A DNA stretch of 64,000 nucleotides from an uncultured Collinsella sp. (lineage in GTDB: Bacteria; Actinomycetota; Coriobacteriia; Coriobacteriales; Coriobacteriaceae): assembly GCA_937982065.1 (NCBI GenBank), contig CALJMO010000047.1:1-64000 (forward strand), read 5' to 3'. Shown here one piece after another: positions 1 through 9,156 of this stretch (positions are counted from its first letter, which is position 1; the number at the start of each line of letters is the position of its first letter). The position numbers and the translations under genes are program-made. The notes beneath the pieces are model-generated. The model was not told the origin of the DNA and did no database searches. It saw nothing but the letters and a program-made list of their open reading frames with translations.

Positions 1-22
1 GGGATTGGTCAATCTCGGCCGA

Positions 23-1126
23 CTATATTTGGCTAAAATAATCCGACGCTAACACCGTCATCATGGAGGTCGTTACGAAAAAATATCTCGCCGTTTTAAA
101 CGATTTTGCCGTCAATTTCTCTCTTAGAGTAAGAATTGCCGCGATGCAATTGACGTCGTGCATAATTGCAAGCTCAGCATCGCAACCTTCCGGACGCTGC
201 AGGTACTTAATCAATGTTTCCTCATCATACACATAAAGGAACTTACGAGAAGGAGTCTCGTCAACTGGAAAATGCAGCTCAGTTTCAACGACATATGATG
301 GGTCACTTGATATTCTGACGACATCAGCCTTGCTGTAGCCTCTTCTTCTCAGGTTCATATCATATGAGCTTGGCCTGTCAAAGCGACTAAGGTCGTCCCA
401 TCTATCGACGACGCCGGACAAGACTCTTGTCATCTCTTCAATTGTTAAATCAAACACTCGGAGCTCGGCACCAGCGCGTTGAAGCATCGATATGGCCTCG
501 TTTACGAGCCTTTCCTCTTCTTCGGTTCCATATCCCAAGGCCCTGCAAACCGTTGGGCTGTCGAGGTACAAAACAGTTCCTTCAAGCGACTGCGTATTTG
601 ATGCAAAACCAGGAAGAAACGCCGCCTCATAGACAATATGCCCTCGAACGAGTTTAACGGCGGCGTTAAAACTAGTTTCGTTATTTTGCTTTGCCCACAA
701 TAAATACCTTCCCACCCATTTTGTTGCTTTACACTCGGCTTCATTAACCACGAGCTCCCTTGTCGAGAGGGAGTCCAGATGGTCCTCAAAATAAGCGATT
801 AGGTCTTTCCTGCACTTACTGTTGGAATACTTCTTCTTTTCTTGTTTACGTGCATATCGGCCCATGTCATTGATGAGCTTGGTCAGATCGCCATTTATTT
901 TATGTAACGCAGAACTGATATCAGCAGTTTCCATAGGTTTGGATGTGTGCTCATAAAATCCATTAGCTCTTTTGATATAGCCACTTTTAGCCAACCGACG
1001 GAGAAGGCCCTCGACAACAGGAGAAGGTAAACCGATACCGCATCGACTGACTATCTTATCGACCACATCGGTAATTTTGAATTTCATACCGTAGAGTTGG
1101 AGAACAGAGTCTTCTACAAATGGCAT
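23..1126 (-). CDS. Hypothetical protein: winged-helix plus PIN-like domain
   Basis: I do not recognise a named family. The first ~70 residues look like a winged helix (a predicted recognition-helix stretch with LLRRLAKSGYIKRANG). A charged linker follows, then from about residue 185 a PIN-like nuclease pattern: a hydrophobic strand ending in an acidic residue (VLYLDS), a middle acidic motif (IEEMTRV) and a late HDVNCIAAI motif. The product ends soon after the last predicted strand, so the C-terminus may be shortened. The start is uncertain: ATG at 1126 was chosen over TTG at 1138, and neither has a clear ribosome binding site. It is separated from the polysaccharide operon by the terminator at 1255-1291, so it is probably its own unit. 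A role in RNA cleavage, toxin action or phage defence is inference only. Confidence 0.5.
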   Translation of the reverse strand: MPFVEDSVLQLYGMKFKITDVVDKIVSRCGIGLPSPVVEGLLRRLAKSGYIKRANGFYEHTSKPMETADISSALHKINGDLTKLINDMGRYARKQEKKKYSNSKCRKDLIAYFEDHLDSLSTRELVVNEAECKATKWVGRYLLWAKQNNETSFNAAVKLVRGHIVYEAAFLPGFASNTQSLEGTVLYLDSPTVCRALGYGTEEEERLVNEAISMLQRAGAELRVFDLTIEEMTRVLSGVVDRWDDLSRFDRPSSYDMNLRRRGYSKADVVRISSDPSYVVETELHFPVDETPSRKFLYVYDEETLIKYLQRPEGCDAELAIMHDVNCIAAILTLREKLTAKSFKTARYFFVTTSMMTVLASDYFSQI

Positions 1127-1254
1127 GAAAAGACCCAATCAGTCGGTTTTGTTTACATCCGTTCCAGAGTCAATTGCCGCCTCAAGAAAAGCAAGGGAAG
1201 CAAGTGCGTTGGAAGAACGTGAGTCGGTCTTCTTGGACATAGAATCGGCCTCTC

Positions 1255-1291
1255 AAAAAAAGACCCCACAATCCATTAAGGCTGCGGGGTC
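1255..1291 (-). terminator. Rho-independent terminator of the polysaccharide operon
   Basis: Read on the minus strand there is a 9-bp stem (arms at 1283-1291 and 1262-1270, one G-T/A-C-type mismatch) with a 12-nt loop, followed by a run of seven T (1255-1261). It begins five bases after the stop codon of the last cistron (stop at 1296-1298), which fixes the operon's 3' end. Confidence 0.9.
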
Positions 1292-1295
1292 AAAA

Positions 1296-1936
1296 CTAAA
1301 TCATTTCCCAAGTCAAGATAGTGACTTCAGCAAGATCGCCCTTTACCGCGCGGCCAATAACCACATCGGCATAAGTCGGAGCGATTCCCGTGCCGGGGCG
1401 CTTGGGCATCAGGTCCTCCTTGGCGATCACCTCGCCGGCCTTCATGTCACGCGTCAGCACAAGCGAGCGCCTCGCCTCACGGCGGGGCGTCTCCTCGCAA
1501 GCAGGGACCGTCTTCTCCGAGGAGCCCAGGATCCTGTCATGAATCGGAAGTTCTCAATGGCGCGTTTGAAGTCCTCGACGTCGCCGGAGTGGTAGTGATC
1601 GTTTCCAGGAAGCGACTTGTCCAGCGTGAAGTGCTTCTCGATGACCTCGGCACCGAGGAGGTATGCCGTCGAGAGCGTCTGCATCGAGGCGTCCTCAGGC
1701 TTGGTCGCGCAGCACTGCATGTGGCTATCGATCGACTCGTGGCGACGCCCCCAGAAACAATAGGAGTCGACCCCTCGGGCCGCGAGCCGCACGTGCAAGC
1801 CGCGCAAAATGCAGCCAGTCGAGCCGTTGTAGAAGCTGTTGAGCTGGACGTAACAAAGGGGCCTATTCAGGCCCTCCGCCAACTCTAGTGCTTCGTCCAC
1901 GAGAGCGTCGGTCGTCGTAACGTCACCCACGATCAT
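1296..1936 (-). pseudogene. Chimeric remnant: glycosyltransferase-like segment joined to a frameshifted NeuB C-terminus
   Basis: The reading frame starts at an ATG overlapping the capG stop (TAATG), with GGAGG about 11 bases upstream. After ~25 unrecognised residues comes a glycosyltransferase-4-like N-terminal signature (YVQLNSFYNGSTGCILRGL ... FWGRR). It then switches abruptly to the C-terminal part of a sialic-acid-synthase (NeuB) barrel (LLGAEVIEKHFTLDKSLPG). At about 1537-1540 the frame is lost. One inserted base restores the NeuB antifreeze-like SAF domain in another frame (RILGSSEKTVPA, then PRREARRSLV, then KRPGTGI) up to the stop at 1296. Full NeuB is ~340 residues, so both the upstream catalytic half and the frame are missing. 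It is very unlikely to make a working enzyme. Confidence 0.8.
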
Positions 1937-3126
1937 TACAGGCCCTTCCTCCACACCATCTTGTCCACGACGCCTGTGTAGCTCTGGATGATCTTGACCA
2001 CCTTGGTGGACACGGTCTCATCGGCGTAGTCGGGCACGGGAGCCTCGGGCAGCGACCCCTCGGCGTCGAGCTCGACGGCGGTGTGGACCGCCTGCAACAG
2101 CCCCTTCTCGGAGATGCCGGCCAGCGTGAAGCAGGCCTTGTCAAGCGCCTCGGGGCGCTCGGTGGAGGTGCGGATGCACACGGCCGGGAACGGGCGGCCG
2201 ACGCTCGCGAAGAAGCTCGACTCCTCGGGCAGGGTGCCGGAGTCGGACACCACGGCGAAGGCGTTCATCTGCAGGCAGTTGTAGTCGTGGAAGCCCATGG
2301 GCTCGTGCATGCGCACGCGCGGGTCGAGCTCGAAGCCGGTGGCCTCCAGGCGCTTGCGGGAGCGCGGGTGGCAGGAGTACAGGATCGGCATGTCGTATTT
2401 CTCGGCCAGCGCGTTGATCGCGGTGAACAGGCTCGTGAAGTTGGCCTCGGTGTCGATGTTCTCCTCGCGGTGCGCCGAGAGCAGCATGTACTTCTTCGGC
2501 TCCAGGCCGAGTTCGGAGAGGATATCGGAGGCCTCGATCTTGCCCAGGTTGGCGCGCAGGACCTCCGCCATGGGAGAGCCCGTGACGTAGGTGCGCTCCG
2601 GGGCGCAGCCGGTGTCCTTGAGGTAGCGGCGGGCGTGCTCGGAGTAGGCCAGGTTGACGTCGGAGATCACGTCGACGATGCGGCGGTTGGTCTCCTCGGG
2701 CAGGCACTCGTCCTTGCAGCGGTTGCCCGCCTCCATGTGGAAGATGGGGATGTGCAGGCGCTTGGCCGCGATGGCGGACAGGCAGCTGTTGGTGTCGCCC
2801 AGGATCAACAGCGCGTCGGGCTGAACCTGGACCATCAGCTTGTAGCTCGCGGCGATGATGTTGCCCACGGTCTCGCCCAGGTCCGCTCCCACGGCGTCAA
2901 GGTAGACGTCGGGGTCGTCCAGTGACAGGTCTCGGAAGAAGATGCCGTTGAGCGTGTAGTCGTAGTTCTGCCCGGTGTGCGCCAGCAGGCAGTCGAAGTG
3001 GCGGCGGCACTTCTTGATGACCTCGGACAGGCGGATGACCTCGGGGCGCGTGCCCACGATGATAAGCAGCTTCAGGCGGCCGTCGTTTTTGAATCGAATC
3101 ATCTTGTCTTCTCCCATATTAGTCAT
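1936..3126 (-). CDS. capG: UDP-GlcNAc 2-epimerase-type enzyme (CapG/FnlC) for UDP-L-FucNAc
   Basis: This is a non-hydrolysing UDP-N-acetylglucosamine 2-epimerase family protein of 396 residues. Visible signatures are an N-terminal VGTRPEVIRL, ILGDTN, HMEAGNRC, EETNRRIVD, SAHREEN and SDSGTLPEE, which line up with the substrate and catalytic residues of WecB-type enzymes. CapE and CapF homologues lie in the same operon, so the likely job is the last C2 epimerisation that yields UDP-L-FucNAc (CapG role) rather than UDP-ManNAc. The start at 3126 has GAAGGA six bases upstream; a second ATG at 3102 also has a GGGAGA site, so the exact start is open. It overlaps the upstream glycosyltransferase by 8 bases, indicating translational coupling. 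Confidence 0.88.
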   Translation of the reverse strand: MTNMGEDKMIRFKNDGRLKLLIIVGTRPEVIRLSEVIKKCRRHFDCLLAHTGQNYDYTLNGIFFRDLSLDDPDVYLDAVGADLGETVGNIIAASYKLMVQVQPDALLILGDTNSCLSAIAAKRLHIPIFHMEAGNRCKDECLPEETNRRIVDVISDVNLAYSEHARRYLKDTGCAPERTYVTGSPMAEVLRANLGKIEASDILSELGLEPKKYMLLSAHREENIDTEANFTSLFTAINALAEKYDMPILYSCHPRSRKRLEATGFELDPRVRMHEPMGFHDYNCLQMNAFAVVSDSGTLPEESSFFASVGRPFPAVCIRTSTERPEALDKACFTLAGISEKGLLQAVHTAVELDAEGSLPEAPVPDYADETVSTKVVKIIQSYTGVVDKMVWRKGL

Positions 3127-4129
3127 TTAAATCCTTCTTAATCGCTTGCCTGAGTGAGAGGTCCGGCGGAAATTTAAACAGTCGATTTGCAGCCAGCTTA
3201 ACAAGTACCCCGATGTAATCCTTGGCAGGGTACAGCAACTTCCGCTCGATTAGCCGTTCATAGGTCTTATCGAGCTCAACAGTCTCAGGATGTCTGAGCG
3301 GAAATGAGAGTTCGTAACCTCCCATTGAACAGAACCGGTTCGTCATGTCTAGCGAAAGGTCATTGCCGCCGTGCTCCGAGCAGTCGTCAACACCAATGTT
3401 CTCTATAAGGTTCACCGACGGGGCGACGCCATAAAACCCGCCCGTCCTGAGGGTCCATGCCATATGGTAATCCCAAGAATAATAACGCCCAGTACGGCTC
3501 TTATGCGCCTTCTCGTACTCCACGTTGAACAGCTGCTGGAGGTAGAGTCGTCGTACCAAGTACGTGCTACGAGCGCACCTCATGTCCTCGGGATTTGTCT
3601 TGTTCAGCTCGAAGTCATAGGAAGATAGAAACTTGTCTCCCCACGATGCCCATCCACATGGCATAAGCTGCCTCGTAAAGATGTATGAGGCATTCCGTGG
3701 CGCTTCGTATTGCGATAGGTAATTAGTCCCGCAGATCCAAAGGATCTTATCATTGTCACGGTAACGAGCTAGCATTTCTGCACAGAAGGGGAAGAAGGAC
3801 GCAGAAGGTAAATTATCGTCCTCCAAGAAAATGGCAACAGGCTCCCGCTCGAACACTCGTTTCGCGCCAAGTGCGATGTTTCCGTATACGCCCCTATTTT
3901 CCTTTGCGTAGTCTCGAATAACCTCACAGTCCCAAGTAATAAGCGAGTCGACGCCACGCCTCACTTTGTCGACAGCGAGGCGCTCTGCCTCATCTCTCCC
4001 CTGGTCAGCGATGAGATAGAGCTTACTAGGCCGAACCTCAGCGAGTCTATCGAAAATCCTCTCAAGAGTATCGAGTCGTTTGAAAATGAATACTGCGACG
4101 GGAATGTCGAACGTCTTGTCACCGCTCAA
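3119..4129 (-). CDS. GT-A-fold glycosyltransferase
   Basis: This cytoplasmic glycosyltransferase of 336 residues probably adds one sugar to the lipid-linked repeat unit. It opens with a GT-A-like strand (FDIPVAVFIFKRLDTLERIF). It has an acidic metal-binding motif LEDDNLPS near residue 115 and a CGWASWGDKF segment typical of the HlpA-like group of family-2-type transferases. The start was set to TTG at 4129 because AGAAAGGAG lies ten bases upstream. The longer open frame to 4204 would bury 86 bases in the preceding gene. The sugar donor cannot be deduced from sequence. Confidence 0.78.
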   Translation of the reverse strand: MSGDKTFDIPVAVFIFKRLDTLERIFDRLAEVRPSKLYLIADQGRDEAERLAVDKVRRGVDSLITWDCEVIRDYAKENRGVYGNIALGAKRVFEREPVAIFLEDDNLPSASFFPFCAEMLARYRDNDKILWICGTNYLSQYEAPRNASYIFTRQLMPCGWASWGDKFLSSYDFELNKTNPEDMRCARSTYLVRRLYLQQLFNVEYEKAHKSRTGRYYSWDYHMAWTLRTGGFYGVAPSVNLIENIGVDDCSEHGGNDLSLDMTNRFCSMGGYELSFPLRHPETVELDKTYERLIERKLLYPAKDYIGVLVKLAANRLFKFPPDLSLRQAIKKDLND

Positions 4130-5363
4130 TGTACGTGGACTCCTTTCTGAAAAGCTCAAGTGTGCGTGCGCATTGATCCTTAGAGCCCTTGTGGTTGAGG
4201 ACATAAGTTTTCGCTCGGAAGGAAAGTTGGTGCAGATCTTCAGGATCCATCGCGAGAGCTCGATTCAAAGCCGCTTTAAGGCCTCCGTCTGTTGCATCGA
4301 TGAAAAGACCTTCATAGTCTTCAGGCATTCCATCCAGCCTGTAGGCGACGGTTGGCACACCCGATGCAAGGTACTCCATCATCTTCGAGGGAAAACTAAA
4401 CTTCGTGTAATCCCCTTCGTTCTTGCGCGGGTTAACGAGAATGGTGGCGCCGTTGCGCAGGCCTTCAATCTCTTGGGGCGGCAGTACGCCTAGGTATCGC
4501 ACCATAGGATTCTCAGACTGCAGAGCTGCTATCTCGTTTGCCGCCTCGCCGTCTCCGCAAACAACAAGACCGATTCCTGTATCGTCAAGCCCCTTAAATG
4601 CAGAAATTAACTCGCCTAACCCATATTGGTATTGGAGCGTCCCTGTGTACAAGATATACCGCTCGGGCAGATCCCGTACGATGGCTCCATGCTTAGAAGC
4701 GTCATGTTCGTCAGCAATGCCCTCGACAACAGCACACTTCGTCAAGTCAACTCCAAGGTAAGGAGCCATTGCAGCGGTCAAGGGGACGTAGCAATCCATG
4801 CCCTTCATGCCCTTTGAAACAATATGGTTCTTAAGCCTGTGCAAGAATCCCGTTCCACCTCTACCAAGCTCCATGTATTGAGGTAAATCAGGAACGATAA
4901 GGGCGACAACGCTATTGGGAAATTTATTTTTTGCGTGATGCAGTGCAGTCACAATGGGATAAGTGGCGGCATAGCCAACGAAGTAAAGTTGTTCACAGTT
5001 TCTGGAGTTAACCTTATCAATCTCAGAGCAAAGCCTAACAGCACGCGAGAACTCTTTTAAGACCGGTAGGTTAACGAAACCAGGCCCAACATCTTCACCA
5101 GAAATTTCGGAATGCCGGAAGCTATATCGTGGAACGAAAATGCGCGAGTACCTCTTAGGGAAGGAACCGACGTATTCCGAGTTTATAAGGTGGACGTTTT
5201 CAGTGCCAAGGCAAGAATCGTAACCTTTAACAAACTTCCACTGAAGATTATTCGCGGCGCTTTGAAGGCCAGACTTCGTAAGCCGTCTGATTTCATCTTC
5301 ACGCTCGCGCGGAAATAATCCGCCGATAAAGTATAACGTTTCTAAATTCTTACTTTTCTTCAA
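4119..5363 (-). CDS. Family-4 glycosyltransferase
   Basis: This is a GT-B-fold glycosyltransferase of 414 residues in the polysaccharide operon. The C-terminal half carries the group-1 donor-binding pattern: ILYTGTLQYQYGL, GLVVCGDGE, PRKNEGDYTKFSFPSKMMEY and ASGVPTVAY, with a Glu late in the motif as usual. There is no membrane segment. The start is TTG at 5363, because GAGGAGAG precedes it by about seven bases and this limits the overlap with the flippase gene to 14 bases. The longer open frame starting at 5417 has no such site. It probably transfers a sugar onto the undecaprenyl-linked intermediate; linkage and donor are unknown. Confidence 0.85.
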   Translation of the reverse strand: MKKSKNLETLYFIGGLFPREREDEIRRLTKSGLQSAANNLQWKFVKGYDSCLGTENVHLINSEYVGSFPKRYSRIFVPRYSFRHSEISGEDVGPGFVNLPVLKEFSRAVRLCSEIDKVNSRNCEQLYFVGYAATYPIVTALHHAKNKFPNSVVALIVPDLPQYMELGRGGTGFLHRLKNHIVSKGMKGMDCYVPLTAAMAPYLGVDLTKCAVVEGIADEHDASKHGAIVRDLPERYILYTGTLQYQYGLGELISAFKGLDDTGIGLVVCGDGEAANEIAALQSENPMVRYLGVLPPQEIEGLRNGATILVNPRKNEGDYTKFSFPSKMMEYLASGVPTVAYRLDGMPEDYEGLFIDATDGGLKAALNRALAMDPEDLHQLSFRAKTYVLNHKGSKDQCARTLELFRKESTYIER

Positions 5364-6681
5364 CGGGACTCTCCTCACTGCCCACGGTAAGCCAGCGGTT
5401 TGCAATATGTTGAGCAATCAGGACAGGAACGAGCACAAGACCGTTGGCGTATACAACCGAGGCCCAACTGGTCATGTACATGGACAGGAACGCTGAGACT
5501 GGATATTTTGCGATGGCACCGAGGCAATAGAAAAAAACTTGGGGTCTCAAGCGATTCGTGGCGTTACCGAGGCATGTCTCAGAATTGGTTAACACAGTCA
5601 CGATGACGAGAAAGATGAGTGAAACGGACTCATAAAGCGTGAGAGTCGGCGCCTGTTCTTTTAGCCATATGCTAAGTATGGAATTGATAAGCAGGCCGAT
5701 AGCGACCGTTCCTGCGGATGCGATCGCCGAGAGCCCCAAATACTTTCTATGTACGGAAAGGAGCCTACCCCTGTTGCCCGATGCAAAGGAACTCGCCATA
5801 TCGGACCAGATAGGCTGAGCCATGACTCCGAAAAAGACAAGAATGAGATTGAAAACCCTATAAGCCACAGAGTAAGGAACGACGCTATCGGAGCCGCAGA
5901 GCGAACCGATGAAGAGTTCGTTGGTCGACGATACGAAGAGCAAAGCGATCTGAATAACGAAGAATTGTATGCCGAGCGAGCCAAGCGAACGGAAGTAATC
6001 TGTCCTTACGTCTTTTAATCTCGGTGTATAGCCCTTGAGTTCGGTGGCGAAAATTACAAAACCAGCGGCGACCAGCGGAAGCGATAGTGCAATTATCTCT
6101 ACTATACACATGTACATGAACCGCTCACCAGCCCCCGCCAGGGGAGGCGGGAAAGCTATGGCGACAAGGATTAGACAGTTGGAGATAAGGAGGAGAAGCG
6201 CCGGGGCAGCGTTGCGTTGGACAGCGTAATACAGAGAGTTCACGAGCTTAAGAACGAGCTGCAGCAAAGTGCCTGCGATGACGACAATCATACATGCGGT
6301 AAGATCACTTCTGCAGATTTCACTATCCCCAACTGAGAAGACTGAGTTCCAGGGAACGAAGGCAGAGACCGCCACGCCAAGGGGAATCAGCGCGATCACG
6401 ATCGCGCCAAGGAAAATAACCGACGATGAAATTACAACGCGGCCCCTTTCGGAGTCACCTTTACTCAACGCGTAAGTCAAATCGTTGCGAAGTCCGTTGC
6501 CAATTCCGAAATCAAAAAAGGAAATCCAGTTCAACACGGAGAGAACGGTAAACCAAGCGCCAAGAACTGCATCGTTCGAGAAGAACGACATCATAATGGG
6601 CGTCGAAATTAAAGATACGATTAAGGCAAGAACTTTGATGCACGCGTTTGCCGCGACGCTTAGTTTAAGATTATTCTTCAT
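5350..6681 (-). CDS. wzx: Oligosaccharide flippase (Wzx-like, MATE/MVF fold)
   Basis: A polytopic membrane protein of ~443 residues with about 12 predicted hydrophobic segments. The N-terminal pattern (LALIVSLISTPIMMSFF, then FFDFGIGNGLRNDL) is typical of polysaccharide-biosynthesis flippases. It would carry undecaprenyl-linked repeat units across the cytoplasmic membrane for polymerisation by the adjacent Wzy-like protein. ATG at 6681 follows a GGGGGCG purine-rich site; an in-frame ATG at 6693 is also possible. Assignment to Wzx rests on fold and context, since sequence conservation in this family is low. Confidence 0.82.
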   Translation of the reverse strand: MKNNLKLSVAANACIKVLALIVSLISTPIMMSFFSNDAVLGAWFTVLSVLNWISFFDFGIGNGLRNDLTYALSKGDSERGRVVISSSVIFLGAIVIALIPLGVAVSAFVPWNSVFSVGDSEICRSDLTACMIVVIAGTLLQLVLKLVNSLYYAVQRNAAPALLLLISNCLILVAIAFPPPLAGAGERFMYMCIVEIIALSLPLVAAGFVIFATELKGYTPRLKDVRTDYFRSLGSLGIQFFVIQIALLFVSSTNELFIGSLCGSDSVVPYSVAYRVFNLILVFFGVMAQPIWSDMASSFASGNRGRLLSVHRKYLGLSAIASAGTVAIGLLINSILSIWLKEQAPTLTLYESVSLIFLVIVTVLTNSETCLGNATNRLRPQVFFYCLGAIAKYPVSAFLSMYMTSWASVVYANGLVLVPVLIAQHIANRWLTVGSEESPVEEK

Positions 6682-7936
6682 GTGCGCCCCCATAGCATTT
6701 AACGGAAGAGCGTTCCGAACTCTCGTCAGAGAGGGAGAGGAAGGAAAATACCAATATATAAGTCATGGCCGAAGCAGTATGCGGTTCTTTGTTGATTAAT
6801 AAAGCGAAAAGCAGAGCGAGCATGATGCCTGCGGATAGCGGAAGACGCTGAGTTCCGATAAGAGCGTATAACGTAACCCCCCACATCGCGAAACCAGAGA
6901 TACCAAACGCGGCAAGTTGAAAGAAGCTCGTTGTCGTCAAAGAATCAATGGTTGGGGAGCCCGCTGCAATGGCAGAATAGGCCTCCAGAGCATCTCCGTA
7001 ACCTAATCCCAAAACGGGGCTTGCGGAAAATAGCCTCCAGCACACACCAGGAGACTGAAGCCTCGTGAGCTTTGTGACGGCGTCAGCATCCCCCAGCTTC
7101 CAAAATAATGAAGGGTCAATCTGCATAAGCGCGTTAAGAATTGTAGAGTAATTCGTAAAAGCCCATAAAACGAGGATGCCAATTCCAATCGCGATTGCCA
7201 CACGACCTCGACCCCCGTTTTTCAGTAATCCAACGGCAAGGGCAAGTGGAAGAAGAAGATAGCCAGCTGTAGATCCTGTTGTGAACAACGTTACGACCAA
7301 CAAGGCCAATCTAACTTTTGATGCTTTTTTATTAACAATGAACTCAACGGAAATCGCAAGGAGTAGATAAGAAGCAAAAATACCGCTTTCCCAGAAAAAA
7401 CCCATACTCTTGCTTGCGTCGATATACGCCTCAGCAAACTGAGAGACAATGAAGATGGTTTTGTAATGAACACCGTTGATATTTTCAAACACGGGGAACG
7501 GTAAGTTTATCCCCAACCAATTTGTTGCGATCCAAACCAATAGAGACACACAAGAGGTGGCGCACATAAGCCAGACAAAAATATGACAGAGTTGAAGAGG
7601 CCCCACCTTCCTGACACAAAGGTAGGCTAAAAGAATACAAACCATTAATGTCAAGGAATTCATGACATTTGAACTACTTAAATTGCCGATAGCAGAAAGC
7701 AAGATAGGAATCGTAAAGACAAGCGCACCGATCGTTAACGCCGTATTGTTCTTATCCGCGTCAGAAAGCGTCAGCAGAAGAAAACACGATAGCAGAGCAA
7801 ACGGTAGGCATAGCGACGAAAAGCCTATCAATGTTGAAACGGCGCTGCAGCTATTGAGGCAAATTGAGAATCCGACGAAAGTCCCAATTAACAACCAATC
7901 CAGCCTAACCGATAAGAACCGCCTAGCAAAGTTCAT
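6671..7936 (-). CDS. wzy: O-antigen/capsule polymerase-like membrane protein (Wzy)
   Basis: This 421-residue protein has around 10-12 hydrophobic segments and one long hydrophilic loop in its middle-to-late part (about residues 245-320: ILNALMQIDPSLFWKLGDAD ... SPGVCWRLFSASPVLGLGYG). That loop matches the periplasmic-loop signature of O-antigen polymerase/ligase families. Its position beside a flippase, among glycosyltransferases and downstream of a priming transferase, supports repeat-unit polymerisation. The start at ATG 7936 leaves one base after the capF stop; a TTG at 7945 is less likely. A ligase role is possible but less favoured by context. Confidence 0.78.
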   Translation of the reverse strand: MNFARRFLSVRLDWLLIGTFVGFSICLNSCSAVSTLIGFSSLCLPFALLSCFLLLTLSDADKNNTALTIGALVFTIPILLSAIGNLSSSNVMNSLTLMVCILLAYLCVRKVGPLQLCHIFVWLMCATSCVSLLVWIATNWLGINLPFPVFENINGVHYKTIFIVSQFAEAYIDASKSMGFFWESGIFASYLLLAISVEFIVNKKASKVRLALLVVTLFTTGSTAGYLLLPLALAVGLLKNGGRGRVAIAIGIGILVLWAFTNYSTILNALMQIDPSLFWKLGDADAVTKLTRLQSPGVCWRLFSASPVLGLGYGDALEAYSAIAAGSPTIDSLTTTSFFQLAAFGISGFAMWGVTLYALIGTQRLPLSAGIMLALLFALLINKEPHTASAMTYILVFSFLSLSDESSERSSVKCYGGAHEE

Positions 7937-7937
7937 T

Positions 7938-9155
7938 TTAAACAACTTCGAAAAAAGTATCTGGATTCTCGGGGTCGAAGGGTTCGTTGGCCCACATGAC
8001 CGTCACGAGGTCCTCGGTGTCTGACAGGTTGGTGATGGAGTGCGTGTAGCCGGGGATCATCTCCACCGCGCGCATGTCCGAGCCGGAAACGACGTACTCG
8101 TCGACGGGGAATAGGTTTCCATAGGAGTCCTCCCCCACCTTCCTCAGCTTGATGCTCGCGGTGCCGGAGACCACCAGGAACCTCTCCCACTTGCTCATGT
8201 GCCAGTGGTTGCCCTTGGTGATGCCGGGCCTGGACACGTTGATCGAGACCTGGCCGCGCTCGGGCGTGCGCAGGAACTCCGTGAACGAGCCGCGGTCGTC
8301 CACGTTGGGCTTGAGACTATAGGCGAAGTGTCCCGGCTCGTAGTACGACAGGAACGTGCTCCACAACTTTTTGGAGAAGGAGCCCTCGGAAAGGTCGGGC
8401 ACCGAGAGCGTCTCGCGGCTATCGCGGAAGCAGTCGAGCAGGTAGACAATCTCGCCGAGCGACCTTACATCAGTTTCCGGGACGCAGCAGAACTCGTCGC
8501 CCTCTACCCTCTCGAGGCCCACGTAGCCGCAGCGGTGCTCCTCCCCCAGCAGGGCGCCCAGCATCTCGCCGACCAGGTCGTCGATGTAGAGGAGCTCCAG
8601 CTCCACGGAGGGGTCGTTGACGGTGTAGGGGCGGCCGTTGGCGACGGCGTCGCAGAAGGTGGCCACGGCGGAGTTGTAGCGCGGACGGCACCACTTGCCG
8701 TAGAGGTTGGGGAAGCGGTAGATGAGCACCGGCGCCCCCGTGCGCTCCGAGTACTCGCGGAACAGGCCCTCCCCCGCGAGCTTCGACTCGCCGTAGACCG
8801 ATCCCTCGAAGCGGCCGGACAGGCTCGCCTGCGCGGAACTGGACAGCATGACGGGGCACCTGTTGCCGTGGCGCTCGAGGGTGTCCAGCAGCGTGGAGGC
8901 GAACCCGAAGTTGCCCTCCATGAACTCGGACTGGTCCTTGGGTCGGTTGACGCCGGCCAGGTTGAAGACGAAGTCGGCGCGGGAGCAGTAGTCCTCCAGC
9001 TCTTCCGGGGTCGAGTCGACGTCGTACTCCATGACCTCGAGCGGCAGGAGGGGTTGGTACTTGGCCCTACGGTCCTTGCCGTCGCTTATGTTCTTCAGCG
9101 CGCAGCAGAGGTTCCTCCCGACGAAGCCCCTGGCGCCGGTGACGAGGACGCGCAC
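7938..9155 (-). CDS. capF: CapF: bifunctional reductase/epimerase with C-terminal cupin
   Basis: The middle enzyme of UDP-L-FucNAc synthesis. Residues 1-~260 form an NAD(P)-binding SDR domain starting VTGARGFVGRNL, with YGESKLAGEG as the Tyr-xxx-Lys catalytic motif. Residues ~285-405 form a cupin with the metal-binding HWHMSKWERF motif. This two-domain order and 405-residue length match CapF/WbjC/FnlB, where the cupin does C3 epimerisation and the SDR domain does the NADPH-dependent C4 reduction. The start is GTG at 9155, one base after the capE stop codon. The gene is G+C-richer than its glycosyltransferase neighbours, like capE and capG, suggesting the FucNAc genes travelled as a separate module. 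Confidence 0.92.
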   Translation of the reverse strand: MRVLVTGARGFVGRNLCCALKNISDGKDRRAKYQPLLPLEVMEYDVDSTPEELEDYCSRADFVFNLAGVNRPKDQSEFMEGNFGFASTLLDTLERHGNRCPVMLSSSAQASLSGRFEGSVYGESKLAGEGLFREYSERTGAPVLIYRFPNLYGKWCRPRYNSAVATFCDAVANGRPYTVNDPSVELELLYIDDLVGEMLGALLGEEHRCGYVGLERVEGDEFCCVPETDVRSLGEIVYLLDCFRDSRETLSVPDLSEGSFSKKLWSTFLSYYEPGHFAYSLKPNVDDRGSFTEFLRTPERGQVSINVSRPGITKGNHWHMSKWERFLVVSGTASIKLRKVGEDSYGNLFPVDEYVVSGSDMRAVEMIPGYTHSITNLSDTEDLVTVMWANEPFDPENPDTFFEVV

Positions 9156-9156
9156 C

